Of a stretch of DNA of 64,000 bases, positions 1 to 10,575 are shown one piece after another. How positions within the stretch are numbered: position 1 is the first letter of the stretch; each line of letters begins with the position of its first letter. Origin of the DNA: Neurospora crassa OR74A (Eukaryota; Ascomycota; Sordariomycetes; Sordariales; Sordariaceae); NCBI RefSeq assembly GCF_000182925.2, contig NC_026502.1, forward strand, positions 1,364,001 to 1,428,000, read 5' to 3'. Below the pieces are notes generated by a model. It was not told the DNA's origin. It made no database searches and saw only the letters and a list, made by a program, of their open reading frames with translations. Position numbers and translations under genes: made by a program.

Positions 1-3
1 TAG

Positions 4-159
4 GCGAGCGGGCGAATCGTCAAATCGACGAAGGTTGCAGTTGCTTCTTTGAACCCGGTACTGCGGCGCTTTGTTGAAATTGAAACCGACGATACGCTTA
101 AAGATGCGCTTTGTCGCTTGTCAAATGCAATCACAGGGAAGGTTAGAGAGGGCTCATAA
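4..159 (+). CDS. 3' end of a possible coding exon, cut by window edge
   Basis: An open frame runs from base 4 to a TAA at 157-159 (51 codons) and reads like real protein, with a mixed charged and hydrophobic pattern (…LRRFVEIETDDTLKDALCRL…). It begins right after TAG, which could be a splice acceptor. I do not recognise the product. The stop codon sits at the outer edge of the inverted repeat that begins near 158, so the fragment may be the tail of an element-encoded gene or of a host gene next to an insertion. The 5' part lies outside the window. Confidence 0.25.
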   Translation, partial: ASGRIVKSTKVAVASLNPVLRRFVEIETDDTLKDALCRLSNAITGKVREGS

Positions 160-324
160 CCTGTGAGATCACCAACGAAATTAAGTAGTTAAATGTAGTT
201 AATTGAATACTACAGAGAGAGAGGGAGACTAGTAGAGTCTGGAAGGTTAGATATAGTGCGGTTTGGGCAGGGTACAGAGTAGGGATTGGGCTGTGCCTAG
301 TGAATGCCAGGGACCCACCAACAA
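158..324 (+). repeat. left inverted repeat arm
   Basis: It starts with AACCTGTGAGATCACCAACG and ends inside with GGGACCCACCAACA. The same ends appear, reverse-complemented, at 1798-1990. This arm is the more A/T-shifted of the pair around 178-200, where the other arm has G or C at several matching positions. Confidence 0.7.
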
Positions 325-1797
325 GGTCGTTCTATATAGGTATATTACGGATAGTATTATACCCGGGTTTACGATAGAGTACTAATATATATCTAATTTA
401 TATATTCTTAAGGTTGCCTTTAATATAGTTAACGGCGAACGAAAGGGAAGTACGGGGGTACTCTTAAAAATATATATTAACGTTATAAAGGTAATTTCGT
501 AGCTATAAGAAACTTTCGCCTATAAATTTAATAATATTATATTTAGAATAATATTCGGTATAGGCTAGTATAGTCGTAGCTAATAAAAAAATAGCTATAA
601 TGACGGCCGCTAACGAAAGGATAGTAAAGGGTAGTATAATAGAAATATAGGTCTAATTATAAAAGAAATAGTCCTAATAATAGAATCCGGCGGGGATAAA
701 AGAGTAATTTCCTACCGAATTTTATTTAACGAGGCCTACAAAGGGGAACTACTCCTATCAAAATATATACGAAGGGAAATAGTTAAAAAGGAGTTTAATT
801 ATAGTAAAACGAAATTCAAATAATTACTATTTATATATAAATTCATCGGCTTCCAAAAATTAGGAATACAAGCGGGGAGTTTAGGGCAGTGTAGGGGGGT
901 AATCCTCGTCGCTATTTACTTCAACGGACTCTATAGTAAGTTAATATTACTATAATAAAAGTAATAGAAATTATATTATTTTAATTATAGTAATTGCAAG
1001 GGTAATAATATAAAAATAGTAGGAAATAACTTTAGTAGTCCAAAAAAAAACCGGCTATTATATATATATATTTTAATAGTACCGGTTCAATTCCTAAAGG
1101 AAGAGCTATTAATTTATTAGGAATATAAACGAAAAGTAGATTACAGTAATTATAATTATAACTATACGTAGGGAACAGTAAGTTAGGGGTCAATCTAAAG
1201 GTATATTTATAACTACTAACTAGAATAACTTATACTCGAACGAACCTCTTTTATACTAATATAAACTTTGCTTCCTCGCTACTAAGCGTAGTAGAATCCT
1301 ACCCCGGCGTATCGCCCTAACGCGGCGCTGGATTATCCTTCCTGCGAGGCATGTTCGTCGTACGCTCGTTGCGATGCTCCTAGGTATAAGCTTAGTAAAC
1401 CGGGTAGAGCGTTGTAGCGTTGTAGCGGCCTCTTCCTAGCGGTTGCCCCCTTTAGCCTCCTGACACTTTATATAGGTAGTAATAATATTAAGGATTGGGT
1501 TCTCAACTCTAATCTACCCGCTAGAAACTGATATATTAATATATAATACAAATAGTTAATTTAAGAGGTAGATAGGAAGGTATTTACAATCGAGCACTTA
1601 CCGAGTAATAAGATACCGGCTAACAGTCTGACAAAGCCGTTGAAGCTAAATAAATACATAAGATTTATTAAGTTGATAGGTATAGTCCAGAAGAAGGTTC
1701 CCTAGGCTTAAAACATCATCAACACTATAAAAGATATCACAATCCAAATAGTATATAGAGATTTAGACTGTTGGCAGTCTTCCAGTCCATGGGGGTG

Positions 1798-1897
1798 TGT
1801 TGGTGGGTCCCGGGCATTTACTGGGCTGGGCACAACCCAGTCCCCACTCTGTGCCCTACCCAGACCGCACCACATCTAGCCTTCCAGACTTTGCTCG

Positions 1898-1935
<38 letters not shown>

Positions 1936-1990
1936 AAACACTCAATCAATCGTATCCAACCGCTTGATCTCGTTGGTGATCTCACAGGTT
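1798..1990 (-). repeat. right inverted repeat arm with CT microsatellite
   Basis: Reverse complement of the left arm. It is longer mainly because of a CT dinucleotide tract (about 1902-1931) that corresponds to a shorter GA tract at 211-223 in the left arm. The outer end reads CTCACAGGTT on the plus strand. Confidence 0.7.
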
Positions 1991-4212
1991 TACTATGTGG
2001 CTTGTCCTATATTAATCGGTCGTCCTTCAGAAAATTTTCCCCCTCTTTTATGAGAGAGGGTTAGTAAAAGACTCCACCGCTAACCTCCAAGTACGTGTGA
2101 GCACGTAGGTGCGACCATTAGACAGCTGTTCGCGGTCGGGTGCACGGACTACTGCGTAACTGCATGTTGAAACGAAGCATTGGCCTCGGTACGGATACAA
2201 AAAGCAACTGTATAACTATGCCTTTATGGCCACCAAAACTAAATTCCTGCTACCGCTATACCGCCTGCCCGGACAAACCCCAAGCTGCAACACTGATCAA
2301 AATCCCACTCCTCCCTTGGTATAAAAAACTAATAATGCCGCTGTCACCTATGCAAGCATCGAAGAAAAACAGTGCCCGTTGTTCTCGTCACCCAAACGCC
2401 GCCTACCCAAGGTACTTGAATCCGTGGCTCTACCAGTTCAACACATTGTATATCGTCTTGCGGGGATCACCCTCGGTCTCGATCAGGTACCGCTCTTTCC
2501 TTTTCTCTATGACGCTTGGGGTGTTTTGTTGAGAGAAGACCCGGTTCAGCGTGTTGGACTCATTCCGCAACTGAGAACGGACATATGAGACGACGGTGTA
2601 GACTGTTTCATGACGAAAGGTCTCCAGTTAGGACCAAACACGAGCAATACGGCGCCGCCGATGGACAGGTTCGCGCTGGGGCTGGTTATGCTTACCTGCA
2701 CCAAAGACAACCAGGCCGGGTACAACCCTTGGCAATAGTGCCGATCTATCATGACATAAGCATACATTCGTCAAGCGGGATGAAACGGCGGGGTGGCCAT
2801 CTACCTTATGGCAGGCGTCTTGAGAAGTGTCTGTGGCTGCGAAGACACACGCAGGGGCATAGTGGGCCTGAAGGGATTTGGGCGGTAGGCAGTCATCTGT
2901 GTGTTTTGATGTGCAGCGCAACTAGCTGACGTCGAGTTCCAAAGGCCCGCCTTAGGTAAGGATAATGGTCTAACAATCAGTCGAGGTCTGGTGAAGCAGA
3001 GGCCGAGTAGGACCGATTTAATCGGGGGAAGGGGATATTTAATTTGGATATAACGGGCGGTATTGCACGCAATCGGACGTGTGCGGTTCGCGTTGTCTTG
3101 CTGGAGTTTTGGTTCGGTGTTGCGGTTGTTGGCGTGATGTGGTCTCTTGAAGGCGACGATATGGGGTGACGGTGGTGGCCCAGCGAGACTGCGAATGGCT
3201 GCGAATGGCTGTGAATGGTTCGATGGAGGCTATGGGTGGTGTTTTTGGTGTCCTCGCGGCCAATTCCGATCGCCAAGCTCAACCGATTCTGACCAGATCT
3301 CAGCCGATGCGAAGCCTGCCGTGCCTGCTTCGAGAAGCACCTGCTCGGGCTCAGCTGAATTGGAAATGGGTTATGCTTCGTCAGAAGTCCATTTGTTGCA
3401 GGATACGATACCGGTTGATTCCGACTCTGAGGCTCTCGACATGGTTCCTTCCCCAGGTTTTGGCTCAGCTCGCCTCAGTTGCTTTTGCACGTTGCGTTGT
3501 TGCTGGATGTTGCCCCTGTCCCTTGTACCCATGGCCAACTCGTGAAAAACTAGGCGACCATCGACATGGTACTTCGGTTCTCGTCGGTTTTTACCACCTC
3601 AACGCCGTGCATCTGCGATTCGCTCACCAAATCTGCGTCTGGCGATGGCTTCAACCTGGCATCAAATTCAGCCACTGTACTTTCCCTAGCGTGTTTGATC
3701 CCATTGTCATGTGGGTCTGTTTCGGACCCGTGACTATCGGTCATATCACAGATCTCGCACTCATCTCGCTGTTCACGTCCCTCCCCAGGATTGGCCATCA
3801 TCCTTCCAAATGATGCCATCGCCATCCTCTTATCTGATATGCCCCGGGGTTTGGAGTAAAATGGGGGTCACTCACCTCACCGTGCCCATGCCTTCGATTT
3901 GAGAGTCGGAGTGTGACGGTTCATGGCTTTGCTTACATATCAAGAACACTACCATCGCTCATTGCGTGATTCGCAAGCAGCTGTCGTCATGGCCTCTCCC
4001 CTCTTGATGAGGCATCCGATCTGCCTCAGCTCGTGTCTTTAATAGACCAACGTGATGTCGAGTTCTTCACCAGAACAACGCTCGTCACCTCTTCGATTAT
4101 ATTGCCACGCCGCTCTCCCTTCTGTCCGAGCGAATTAAGATGCCAGAATCTTGCAAACAACTAGCCAGAAACCAGTCGAAAGCCAGTCTCAGGGCTGTCG
4201 TGCTCACCCAAG
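1991..4212. other. intergenic, 2.2 kb
   Basis: No intact gene recognised. It contains one coding-like broken frame (2160-2588, listed separately), a short imperfect tandem repeat of TGCGAATGGC near 3189-3217, and the upstream region of the monooxygenase gene. Confidence 0.5.
2160..2588 (+). pseudogene. coding-like relic with one internal stop, product unknown
   Basis: One reading frame stays open from 2160 to TGA at 2586-2588 except for a TAA at 2322-2324. Composition is protein-like on both sides of the stop, with segments such as KHWPRYGYKKQLYNYAFMAT and QVPLFPFLYDAWGVLLREDP. No start or domain is recognised. A very short intron could remove the stop (GTATAA donor at 2319), but the space to the next AG is too short to be convincing. 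It may be a fragment of a decayed gene next to the inverted-repeat element. Confidence 0.25.
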
Positions 4213-5346
4213 ATGCCTACCGAGTTCATCAGCTTGACATTTCCCAATGCTTCCACGGAGATCAATCCGATCCCGGGTGCCGGCATTGATCCTGCTTACC
4301 TGGTCCGCTATGCCCGGACGCTCGATGACTACGACTTCAACTACACTCTTGTACCCTATGATTCTTCCTCCTATGACCCTTTTACCATAGGCGCCACTAT
4401 TGCCGCCGCCACCAAGAACCTCAAGATCATCATCGCACTGCGTCCAAACACGCTTTATCCAACCGTCGCTGCGAAAGCACTAGCCACGCTTGACCAGATT
4501 AGTTCAGGTCGAGCCGTTGTACACTTAATCGCCGGCGGAAGCGATGCTGAGCAAGCCAAGGAGGGCGACTTCCTACCTAAAGACCAGCGCTATGCCCGAC
4601 TCGAGGAGTACATCCGCATCCTGCGTCGCGCCTGGCAGTCCGCAGAACTCTTTGACTGGAATGGCACGTTCTATCAGTTCAAACAGTTTTCCAACCGCGT
4701 TCGTCCCGTCAATGGTACCGGCATCCCAATATCAGTCGGTGGCTCATCGGAGGAGGCATACCGGATTGGAGGCGCCTTGGCCGACATCTTTGGCCTCTGG
4801 GGCGAGCCTCTGAAAGAGACCAAGGAGCAAATTGACCGCATTTACCAAGCAGCTGCTCGAGCCGGCCGCCCCAATTCAGACCGTCCTCGCATTTGGGTCA
4901 CCTTCCGGCCCATCATTGCTGAGACAGATGAACTGGCTTGGCAAAAGGCATATCACACACTGGATGTTTTGAAGGCGAATCAGGCCCGTGTTTCGGGAGG
5001 AGGAAGCCAGGCGTCCGACAGCAAAGCGCAAGTTCGAGACCCCACACCGCAGAACGTGGGCTCTCAACGGTTGCTAGAGATTGCTTCACGTGGAGATGTT
5101 CATGACCGTGCGCTCTGGTATCCCACCGTCACTGCTACCAACGCTCGCGGCGCATCGACCGCTCTTGTGGGATCCCCTCAGACTATTTCTGATTCGATCC
5201 TTGACTACATTGATCTCGGAGCCGAGCTCATTTCCATCCGTGGCTATGACAACTTGAACGATGCCATTGACTATGGACGCTATGTTCTCCCAAAGGTGCG
5301 CAGCGCGTTGCAGAAGCGCAAGAACAAGGGGGTAGATTCTGCGTAG
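4213..5346 (+). CDS. bacterial-type luciferase-like (alkanesulfonate) monooxygenase
   Basis: 377 aa in a single exon. The whole chain matches the luciferase-like TIM-barrel monooxygenases (SsuD/alkanesulfonate branch). These use reduced FMN supplied by a partner reductase to oxidise a small substrate, often cleaving C-S bonds to release sulfite. Family signs are the LRPNTLYPTVAAKALATLDQ segment near residues 76-95, the ISSGRAVVHLIAGG strand after it, the DQRYARLEEYIRILRRAW helix near 122-140, and SVGGSSEEAY near 175. A polar insert around residues 260-280 is low in complexity. The enzyme is presumably cytosolic, as no signal peptide is seen. The intronless structure and family distribution suggest an old bacterial origin, which is inference. 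The ATG sits in a good context (CAAGATG). The substrate is unknown. The decayed P450 lies immediately downstream on the other strand. Confidence 0.85.
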   Translation: MPTEFISLTFPNASTEINPIPGAGIDPAYLVRYARTLDDYDFNYTLVPYDSSSYDPFTIGATIAAATKNLKIIIALRPNTLYPTVAAKALATLDQISSGRAVVHLIAGGSDAEQAKEGDFLPKDQRYARLEEYIRILRRAWQSAELFDWNGTFYQFKQFSNRVRPVNGTGIPISVGGSSEEAYRIGGALADIFGLWGEPLKETKEQIDRIYQAAARAGRPNSDRPRIWVTFRPIIAETDELAWQKAYHTLDVLKANQARVSGGGSQASDSKAQVRDPTPQNVGSQRLLEIASRGDVHDRALWYPTVTATNARGASTALVGSPQTISDSILDYIDLGAELISIRGYDNLNDAIDYGRYVLPKVRSALQKRKNKGVDSA

Positions 5347-5534
5347 AGATATTGTGGCTTTGCCAACTGTTACCTATCAGACAGACAGACAAACATAACG
5401 TTAATGATAGTCCTTTTCCATCACTGCGGGGTTTCTCCGTAGTGACAAGATCTTATGAAAATTCCTTGCCCGTCTGTCTGTCGATGTAACACGACCAAGA
5501 CTGCGGACGACTGAAGTCATGCCTTTTGAGGTCA

Positions 5535-6680
5535 TTCCCAGTCTTGATTCTTATCCAGTCGACCAACATTCATATCCCTTACCAGAGTTGCCGTGATCTT
5601 GGACAACTCTATGCGGGAAATCTGCTGGCCTGGGCAAGAATCGTACCCTAGCTTCCACGGTCCGTGGAAAAAGGACGAGTCAACTGGCGGGACAACATGC
5701 TTTATGGTGTGCGTTGGTAGCGAGGAGGACACTTACCAGCATGAAATACGTATCCAGCTCTCATGCGTCCTCTTTCAACCACCGATAAGTTTGGACACTC
5801 GCGCATCGGGGCCCCAAAGTCCCCTGAAATGATTCATCAACCACGGATTAATAGACAGAATGCTGCTCTCTAAAAAGTGCTTACTCCTTATGCTCAGTCC
5901 ACCTGGAAGAGCGGGCTGGGGCGGCGTCATGGAAACAGGTCCAAAGATAAAGAGAGCTTCTTTGATGTAAGTTTGGAGAAAATAAAGCGTTCTTCAATCT
6001 TCTCGCGGGTCTTCTTCCAGGTGTTCAGATTACGGTTCATATAGTAAACGAATGACTAGAAAGCACAGGAAATGGTATTGCTTGCAGCATTCACTACGTC
6101 AGTTGCTGCAGCATACCTCCAGACATCCCGCAGCGATATAGCCTCATTTCCGAGGCCCTGAGTCAGTGATTGATCACAGTAAACCTGTTCCTGTCACAAT
6201 CACTGAGACGGTCGTCCGGAGCGCGAACAGTTATATCATGAATGGGCCGAAGTGCAGAACGTTAAGGGACGCCTTGAGGGGGTTACCAATCAGGAATACG
6301 CAAGTTCAGCAGCGGAGGAAGCCCATGGTCGAAGCACACCTCTCGAAATTCATCATCAGGTCATTGCCAATAGCGTTCTCTACATCGCGCTCTTCATGAT
6401 GTCAATCTGGTCGGAGAAAAGTACCTCGCCGTCAATGTCGAAGGTAGTGAAGGTCAACTGATTGTCAAGATGGACGGCTTTTTTTGGGTTCGGCAAACCT
6501 GTCAAGCCAGGCCAAGAAGAGGCCGATCACGCTGTCGATGGAATCCTGAGTCTGCACGAGATCGCTCATTGTGGACCCGGCTGCGAGTGCCTTGACCGTC
6601 TCCCATCCTTCTTCGGATCGGTTGTAGACATCTGGGGGTGGAGGAGCGCCGAGCCGGCCGGAGACAGGGCTTGTGGGGTG
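5535..6680 (-). pseudogene. decayed cytochrome P450 monooxygenase
   Basis: Read on the minus strand, successive fragments follow the order of a fungal microsomal P450 of the pisatin-demethylase/benzoate-hydroxylase-like type. A segment near 6490-6640 reads DLVQTQDSIDSVIGLF then AWLDRFAEP. An FTTFDIDGEVLFS segment lies near 6420-6465. A K-helix-like YIKEALFIFGP lies near 5950-5985, followed by INPWLMNH and WGPDA (about 5820-5870). The Cys-ligand region GYDSCPGQQISRIELSKITA with RDMNV follows (about 5555-5650). Frames shift between fragments, one shift coinciding with the T run at 6479-6485, and stops interrupt others. The K-helix E-x-x-R has lost its Arg (EALF). I cannot find a convincing N-terminus. 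It cannot encode a full enzyme as it stands. Confidence 0.8.
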
Positions 6681-7962
6681 CGGAGAGATTGCTGACGTGA
6701 AGAATGCCGTCTGCGCACATTTTCCGCCATGACTGCAAGATCAGCAGGCTGATATAGGACATCCCCAGGGTGGAAGTCGCCATTTGCAGATGTTGATGGA
6801 GGCATGTTCCCCTACATGGGAAGGTACCACCCAACTGCCTACCATAGTGAGTGCTTACTCCTCGAGATGCATCCACGGTCTTTTTGTCACAATACATCGT
6901 CCCGTCCGTCGCTAGACGATTGTGCGAAACCTGATCTTGAAGCACGAGATGGAAACAAAGGAAAAGAGCAGTCTACGCTTGCAGCTCGTATCTTCCTCCC
7001 GTCTATCGTAGGTACCTCCTGGGCATACCTATGTTGGTAGTACCTGCCCTGTCTTCAACGAGAGTCCGGTGTCTCAGCGTCTTTGATGATGTTGTCATGA
7101 GCTATGTATTTGACGAACTTTCCGCTGGCATGCCCGACATAACTCGGTAAACTGCCGCAGTGAGGGCGGCTATTGAAACATGTTTCCATGATTTTGGGTC
7201 CGCCTGGCACTGCGTGTTATTGTCCCGGAGGGTATCGATAAACTTACACGGCTCTACCAATAGAGAAGGCATGGGCTTCCCACCAAGCACGGAATTTAAA
7301 GGTGCCTTCCGTACGTAAACACATTCTTTCCGTGGCCAGCAGCGTTGTGCTCGTTACTCACGTGGCCAGCCTTTGAGCTGCAGAACGGGCTACTGAACGA
7401 AACCTTCAAGCATCATAACGAGGCCAACTCTCTATTTTGGTGGTACTGTGAGCCATGTCATAGACCATTCAATGGTTTCCCAGAGTCAAAAGAGCGTCGA
7501 ATGATGAGAAGTGATGTTACCACGTGAGGCCTGCTGTCCTAAGGTTACAATGTATTGTAACTGCATGTCGAGCATGGCGGCGAGCATTGGTTGAGTCATC
7601 CGATGATGCTCAACGGCGGGGATATGGAATAACGAAATGTGTACTGCGGTTGCACCGATGTTGGCCAATGACATCAAGTACAGACGCTCGGTCTCGCGTT
7701 GTGACCTTGACAGGGCATCGACGAAGGCTGATCATATATGCTCGAAGTGGAAGTATCCCAGCGTTGACGTTGAATAAGTACCTAGCTGCCCTCCAGTCTT
7801 GATCAAGGTTCTTGAGAGGTAATGGGTGTGGCCTCTCGACAGAGCACGACCGAGCCATACTTGAAAGCTCGTGCTCGGTCCACGATTCACCAGTTTCCAG
7901 ACCCTCAAAATTTTCTTCGTCGACAAGGGCATCTATTGCAAATACGTTAACCGGTTGACGTC
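6681..7962. other. intergenic, 1.3 kb
   Basis: No gene recognised. The 5' part of the P450 relic may extend into 6680-7000, but I could not match any fragment there to the family. The rest is the upstream region of the next gene. Confidence 0.4.
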
Positions 7963-8862
7963 ATGATAATCAACATATCTTTCACCATGTTGCTGGCCAA
8001 CATTGGCCTTGCAAGTGGGTCGGCTGACTTGCGACTGATCACTTACAACATCCGCTATGCCGCAACATTACTATCAACTAATGAGGAGCCATGGGCTGTT
8101 CGTCGGCCTTTGATGGCCTCGCAGGTCAATTTCGAAACCAGCAATCGCCCAGAAGCCTTGATCTGCATGCAAGAGGTATTGAATGAGCAACTCGTCGACC
8201 TCCAGTCGGATCTTGGAAGCAATTGGAACCATGTTGGGGTTGGTCGGAATGATGGTGCGCAAGATGGAGAGTATTCACCCATTATCTACCAAGCAGACAC
8301 CTGGCGACTGGATAGGAACAAGACGTACTGGCTCAGCCAGACGCCCCACGTGGTTGGGTCTACGGGATGGGATGCTGCCTTACCGCGTATCGTTACAGTT
8401 GCGCAGTTCAAGCATCGCACAACAGATGTGCCTCTGGTATTCATGTGCACGCACTTTGACCATATGGGGACGGTTGCCCGGAATGAGAGCGCCAAGTTGA
8501 TCATCAAGATAGCTGATGAGTGGATGGTCCAAGGCTCCAACTCAACGAAGCCCGCTCCTGTGTTTCTGGGCGGTGACTTGAACCTGGAGCTTACAGAGGA
8601 GGGAAACAAGACTTTAACCACCCCAGGCGCTTTCCAGGACATCAAAGACCTCGTCCCCAAAACACACTGGTACGGCAACGCCAAGACATCGACTAGCTTT
8701 ACCACATCGACTTTGGACGATATGCGTATTGATTACCTGTTCGTGCGTAATCCTCGTGGCATCCAATTCTCAACGTATGGAGTCTTGACCAACAAATTCG
8801 AGGATGGGGTGTATATTTCGAATCATAGGCCAGTAGTGGTGGACGCAGAAATGCTGGCATGA
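7963..8862 (+). CDS. endonuclease/exonuclease/phosphatase-fold protein
   Basis: 299 aa, single exon. It has the conserved order of the EEP (DNase I-like) superfamily: TYNIR with Asn29, MQEV with Glu71, THFDH (163-167), GGDLN with Asp205 and Asn207, RIDYLF (255-260) and a closing ISNHRPV with His288. These residues bind the metal and cleave phosphodiester or phosphomonoester bonds. The closing motif is usually S-D-H, and here Asp is replaced by Asn. The N-terminus (about residues 1-20) is hydrophobic, and starting at Met9 would also give a plausible signal peptide, so the protein may be secreted. This secreted fungal subgroup has no settled substrate. The first ATG is chosen because the frame is open and a second ATG follows closely at 7987. 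Confidence 0.8.
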   Translation: MIINISFTMLLANIGLASGSADLRLITYNIRYAATLLSTNEEPWAVRRPLMASQVNFETSNRPEALICMQEVLNEQLVDLQSDLGSNWNHVGVGRNDGAQDGEYSPIIYQADTWRLDRNKTYWLSQTPHVVGSTGWDAALPRIVTVAQFKHRTTDVPLVFMCTHFDHMGTVARNESAKLIIKIADEWMVQGSNSTKPAPVFLGGDLNLELTEEGNKTLTTPGAFQDIKDLVPKTHWYGNAKTSTSFTTSTLDDMRIDYLFVRNPRGIQFSTYGVLTNKFEDGVYISNHRPVVVDAEMLA

Positions 8863-9321
8863 CTGTGTCGCCAGTGAAGATATGACTTTGAAAATGTCTG
8901 GAGCGGTATTCCAAGAAGGTGTCTCAAGAATCATCGGATGTTTACCCCAGGCGCCAAAACGGTCAAGCTTTGAGTGAATCAGGACAAGGAGATAATCAAC
9001 AGTACCAGGCTTAGAGCGACAGAATGGAGCGTCGGGCACGCCGGTTTGAATGGAGTATACCGCTTACCTACTGAGATAATTTATTTGCTACTCGTCGTGG
9101 ACTGGCGGACAATGACCGCTGCGCATTAAGTATATGTACCTAACCTTCCGTATTACGAGCCAAGGTTCGATACACGTATGTCTTCTCTCCCTCGTCAGAC
9201 CAGATTTTTAGGTAGCCTTGATTTCAGTACTTCGAAGATAGAGCTTACTTAGGGCCGGAGGGTGAGGACCGATTCATTGGGATCTCAATGCGCATTCATG
9301 TATTGCGCCTGATGAATGCCC

Positions 9322-9352
<31 letters not shown>

Positions 9353-9865
9353 AAAAAAAAAAGAAAAAAAAGAAAAGGAGAAAAAGGAGAGAGATAAAGA
9401 TAAACAAGCAGGAAAAAGCCTACCCGTTATGAGACAGACTTTTCTGTTGACGTGTCACGACATATAATGTGGTGCTGGTTACGATAGACGACTGCAGACT
9501 CGAGTTAAGTCTCATCCACACAAACCCTTTTAAACTGGAGGGATTGAGATACTAAGTTATACTGACGCCCAACCAAAGAGTGGGGCAAGAGAAGTCAGAT
9601 CCCCAAGGTGATGACTGATGGAAACTCGTTTTTAAAGAATCTTGTAGCAACCAAAGGGGCAAACAAACATAAGAAAGTTCATCGATCTTTTGGGTCCGCT
9701 CAACCTCGCCGTTATACATTTTATTTCGGTCACTACTGTGCCCTAGCATCGCTGAAATCCCTCCTTAAACCTCCGCTTCGATACCCAAGCGGTGGAAGGT
9801 TCATTGCACTTGATTTTGACCTTTCTATTAGAATTCTCAATACCCCTAACAATTTCTCACCTACA
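8863..9865. other. intergenic, 1.0 kb
   Basis: No gene seen. It contains the striking C-run/A-run junction at 9319-9362 followed by a purine-rich AAAAGGAGAAAAAGG stretch, then the 5' region of the small gene at 9866. Confidence 0.5.
9319..9362. repeat. poly-C tract joined directly to poly-A tract
   Basis: 24 C residues (9319-9342) are followed without a break by 20 A residues (9343-9362), then G-interrupted A runs to about 9390. Long C runs are rare compared with A/T runs elsewhere in the window. Exact lengths may be affected by sequencing slippage. Confidence 0.85.
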
Positions 9866-10422
9866 ATGGTTGTTTCCCAAAAGTTACTAGTGATCCCAAA
9901 GTGGGCAGAGTTCCAGGAGCAAGCAAAAGGCGGCGTGATTATAGAAATACACTCCCGGCATGTCAGCGCCCATGAGTTGAAGGACACGCTAGAGACAATG
10001 TTTCCTCACTCAAAGTACACCATCCAGGTTCGTATCAAGCCAAGGTCCCCCCCTCCCCTTTTCACTGTCTGTCTAACAAGTGTTTTCAGCTAAGGAGAGA
10101 CCGATATTCGATAACGTTTCCGGAGCGACGAAAGTGTGACCTGGATCAGGTGTTGCTCGACCCCAAACCATCCGGTCAACAATCCAAGCCACCTATAACC
10201 GCTCCTACTTCTACTCCTTTATTGGCGATCGAGTCGATTGAGGAGTTACCCTCATCAAATGCAGATATTACCCCGATGATCGGGCCTCAAGAAACTCTTA
10301 CGGCCATTCCTCATGGGCCTAAAAGTACGCAGCGGGAAGGAATTTTGCATCGCACCAGGTGTCTTTTGCTAGGTATAGCAAAACGTGCTAGGAATGCCAC
10401 AACAGATTTTGTCCGTCCATGA
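9866..10422 (+). CDS. small unrecognised protein, family member A (two exons)
   Basis: Predicted join 9866-10027, 10090-10422, giving 164 aa. The donor is CAG|GTTCGT and the acceptor TTTTCAG|CTA. The N-terminal half has a beta strand (GGVIIEIHS, residues 22-30), a helix (SAHELKDTLETMF) and a second strand (KYTIQ, 50-54). The intron lies exactly after YTIQ, and exon 2 opens LRRDRYSITFPER. The same strand-helix-strand pattern, core motif and phase-0 intron position occur in the genes at 39879-40182 and 44816-45180, so these are paralogs. The C-terminal ~90 residues are Pro/Thr/Ser-rich and specific to this copy. No signal peptide or known domain is recognised and the function is unknown. Confidence 0.6.
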
Positions 10423-10575
10423 CTAGCAATATTGATAGCTCACACATGGTTGTCCAGGAAAGTGGAAGAAAGAAATGAGGGGATTTAAGGGAAGAGTTGA
10501 AATCATACGCAGACACCCGGTTGTGGATATCCTCCCGCTAAAGGTTCCGTTCCGATCTTGGGAGGATGTTGAGCC

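Larger units (their letters stand above)
158..1990. mobile_element. RIP-degraded element with long inverted terminal repeats
   Basis: Two arms in inverted orientation (158-324 and 1798-1990) bound an AT-rich interior of about 1.47 kb. The interior is full of TA steps, poor in CA and TG, and has no ORF of note. The two arms align over their length, and most mismatches are C/T or G/A transitions, as RIP leaves. The structure fits a non-autonomous DNA transposon or MITE-like element, or two inverted copies of one terminal repeat; I cannot tell which. A target-site duplication was not identified. Confidence 0.65.

Noticed and set aside
6781-7100. N-terminal portion of the P450 relic
   Set aside because: Translations in all minus frames do not follow the family pattern, so the relic is ended at about 6680.
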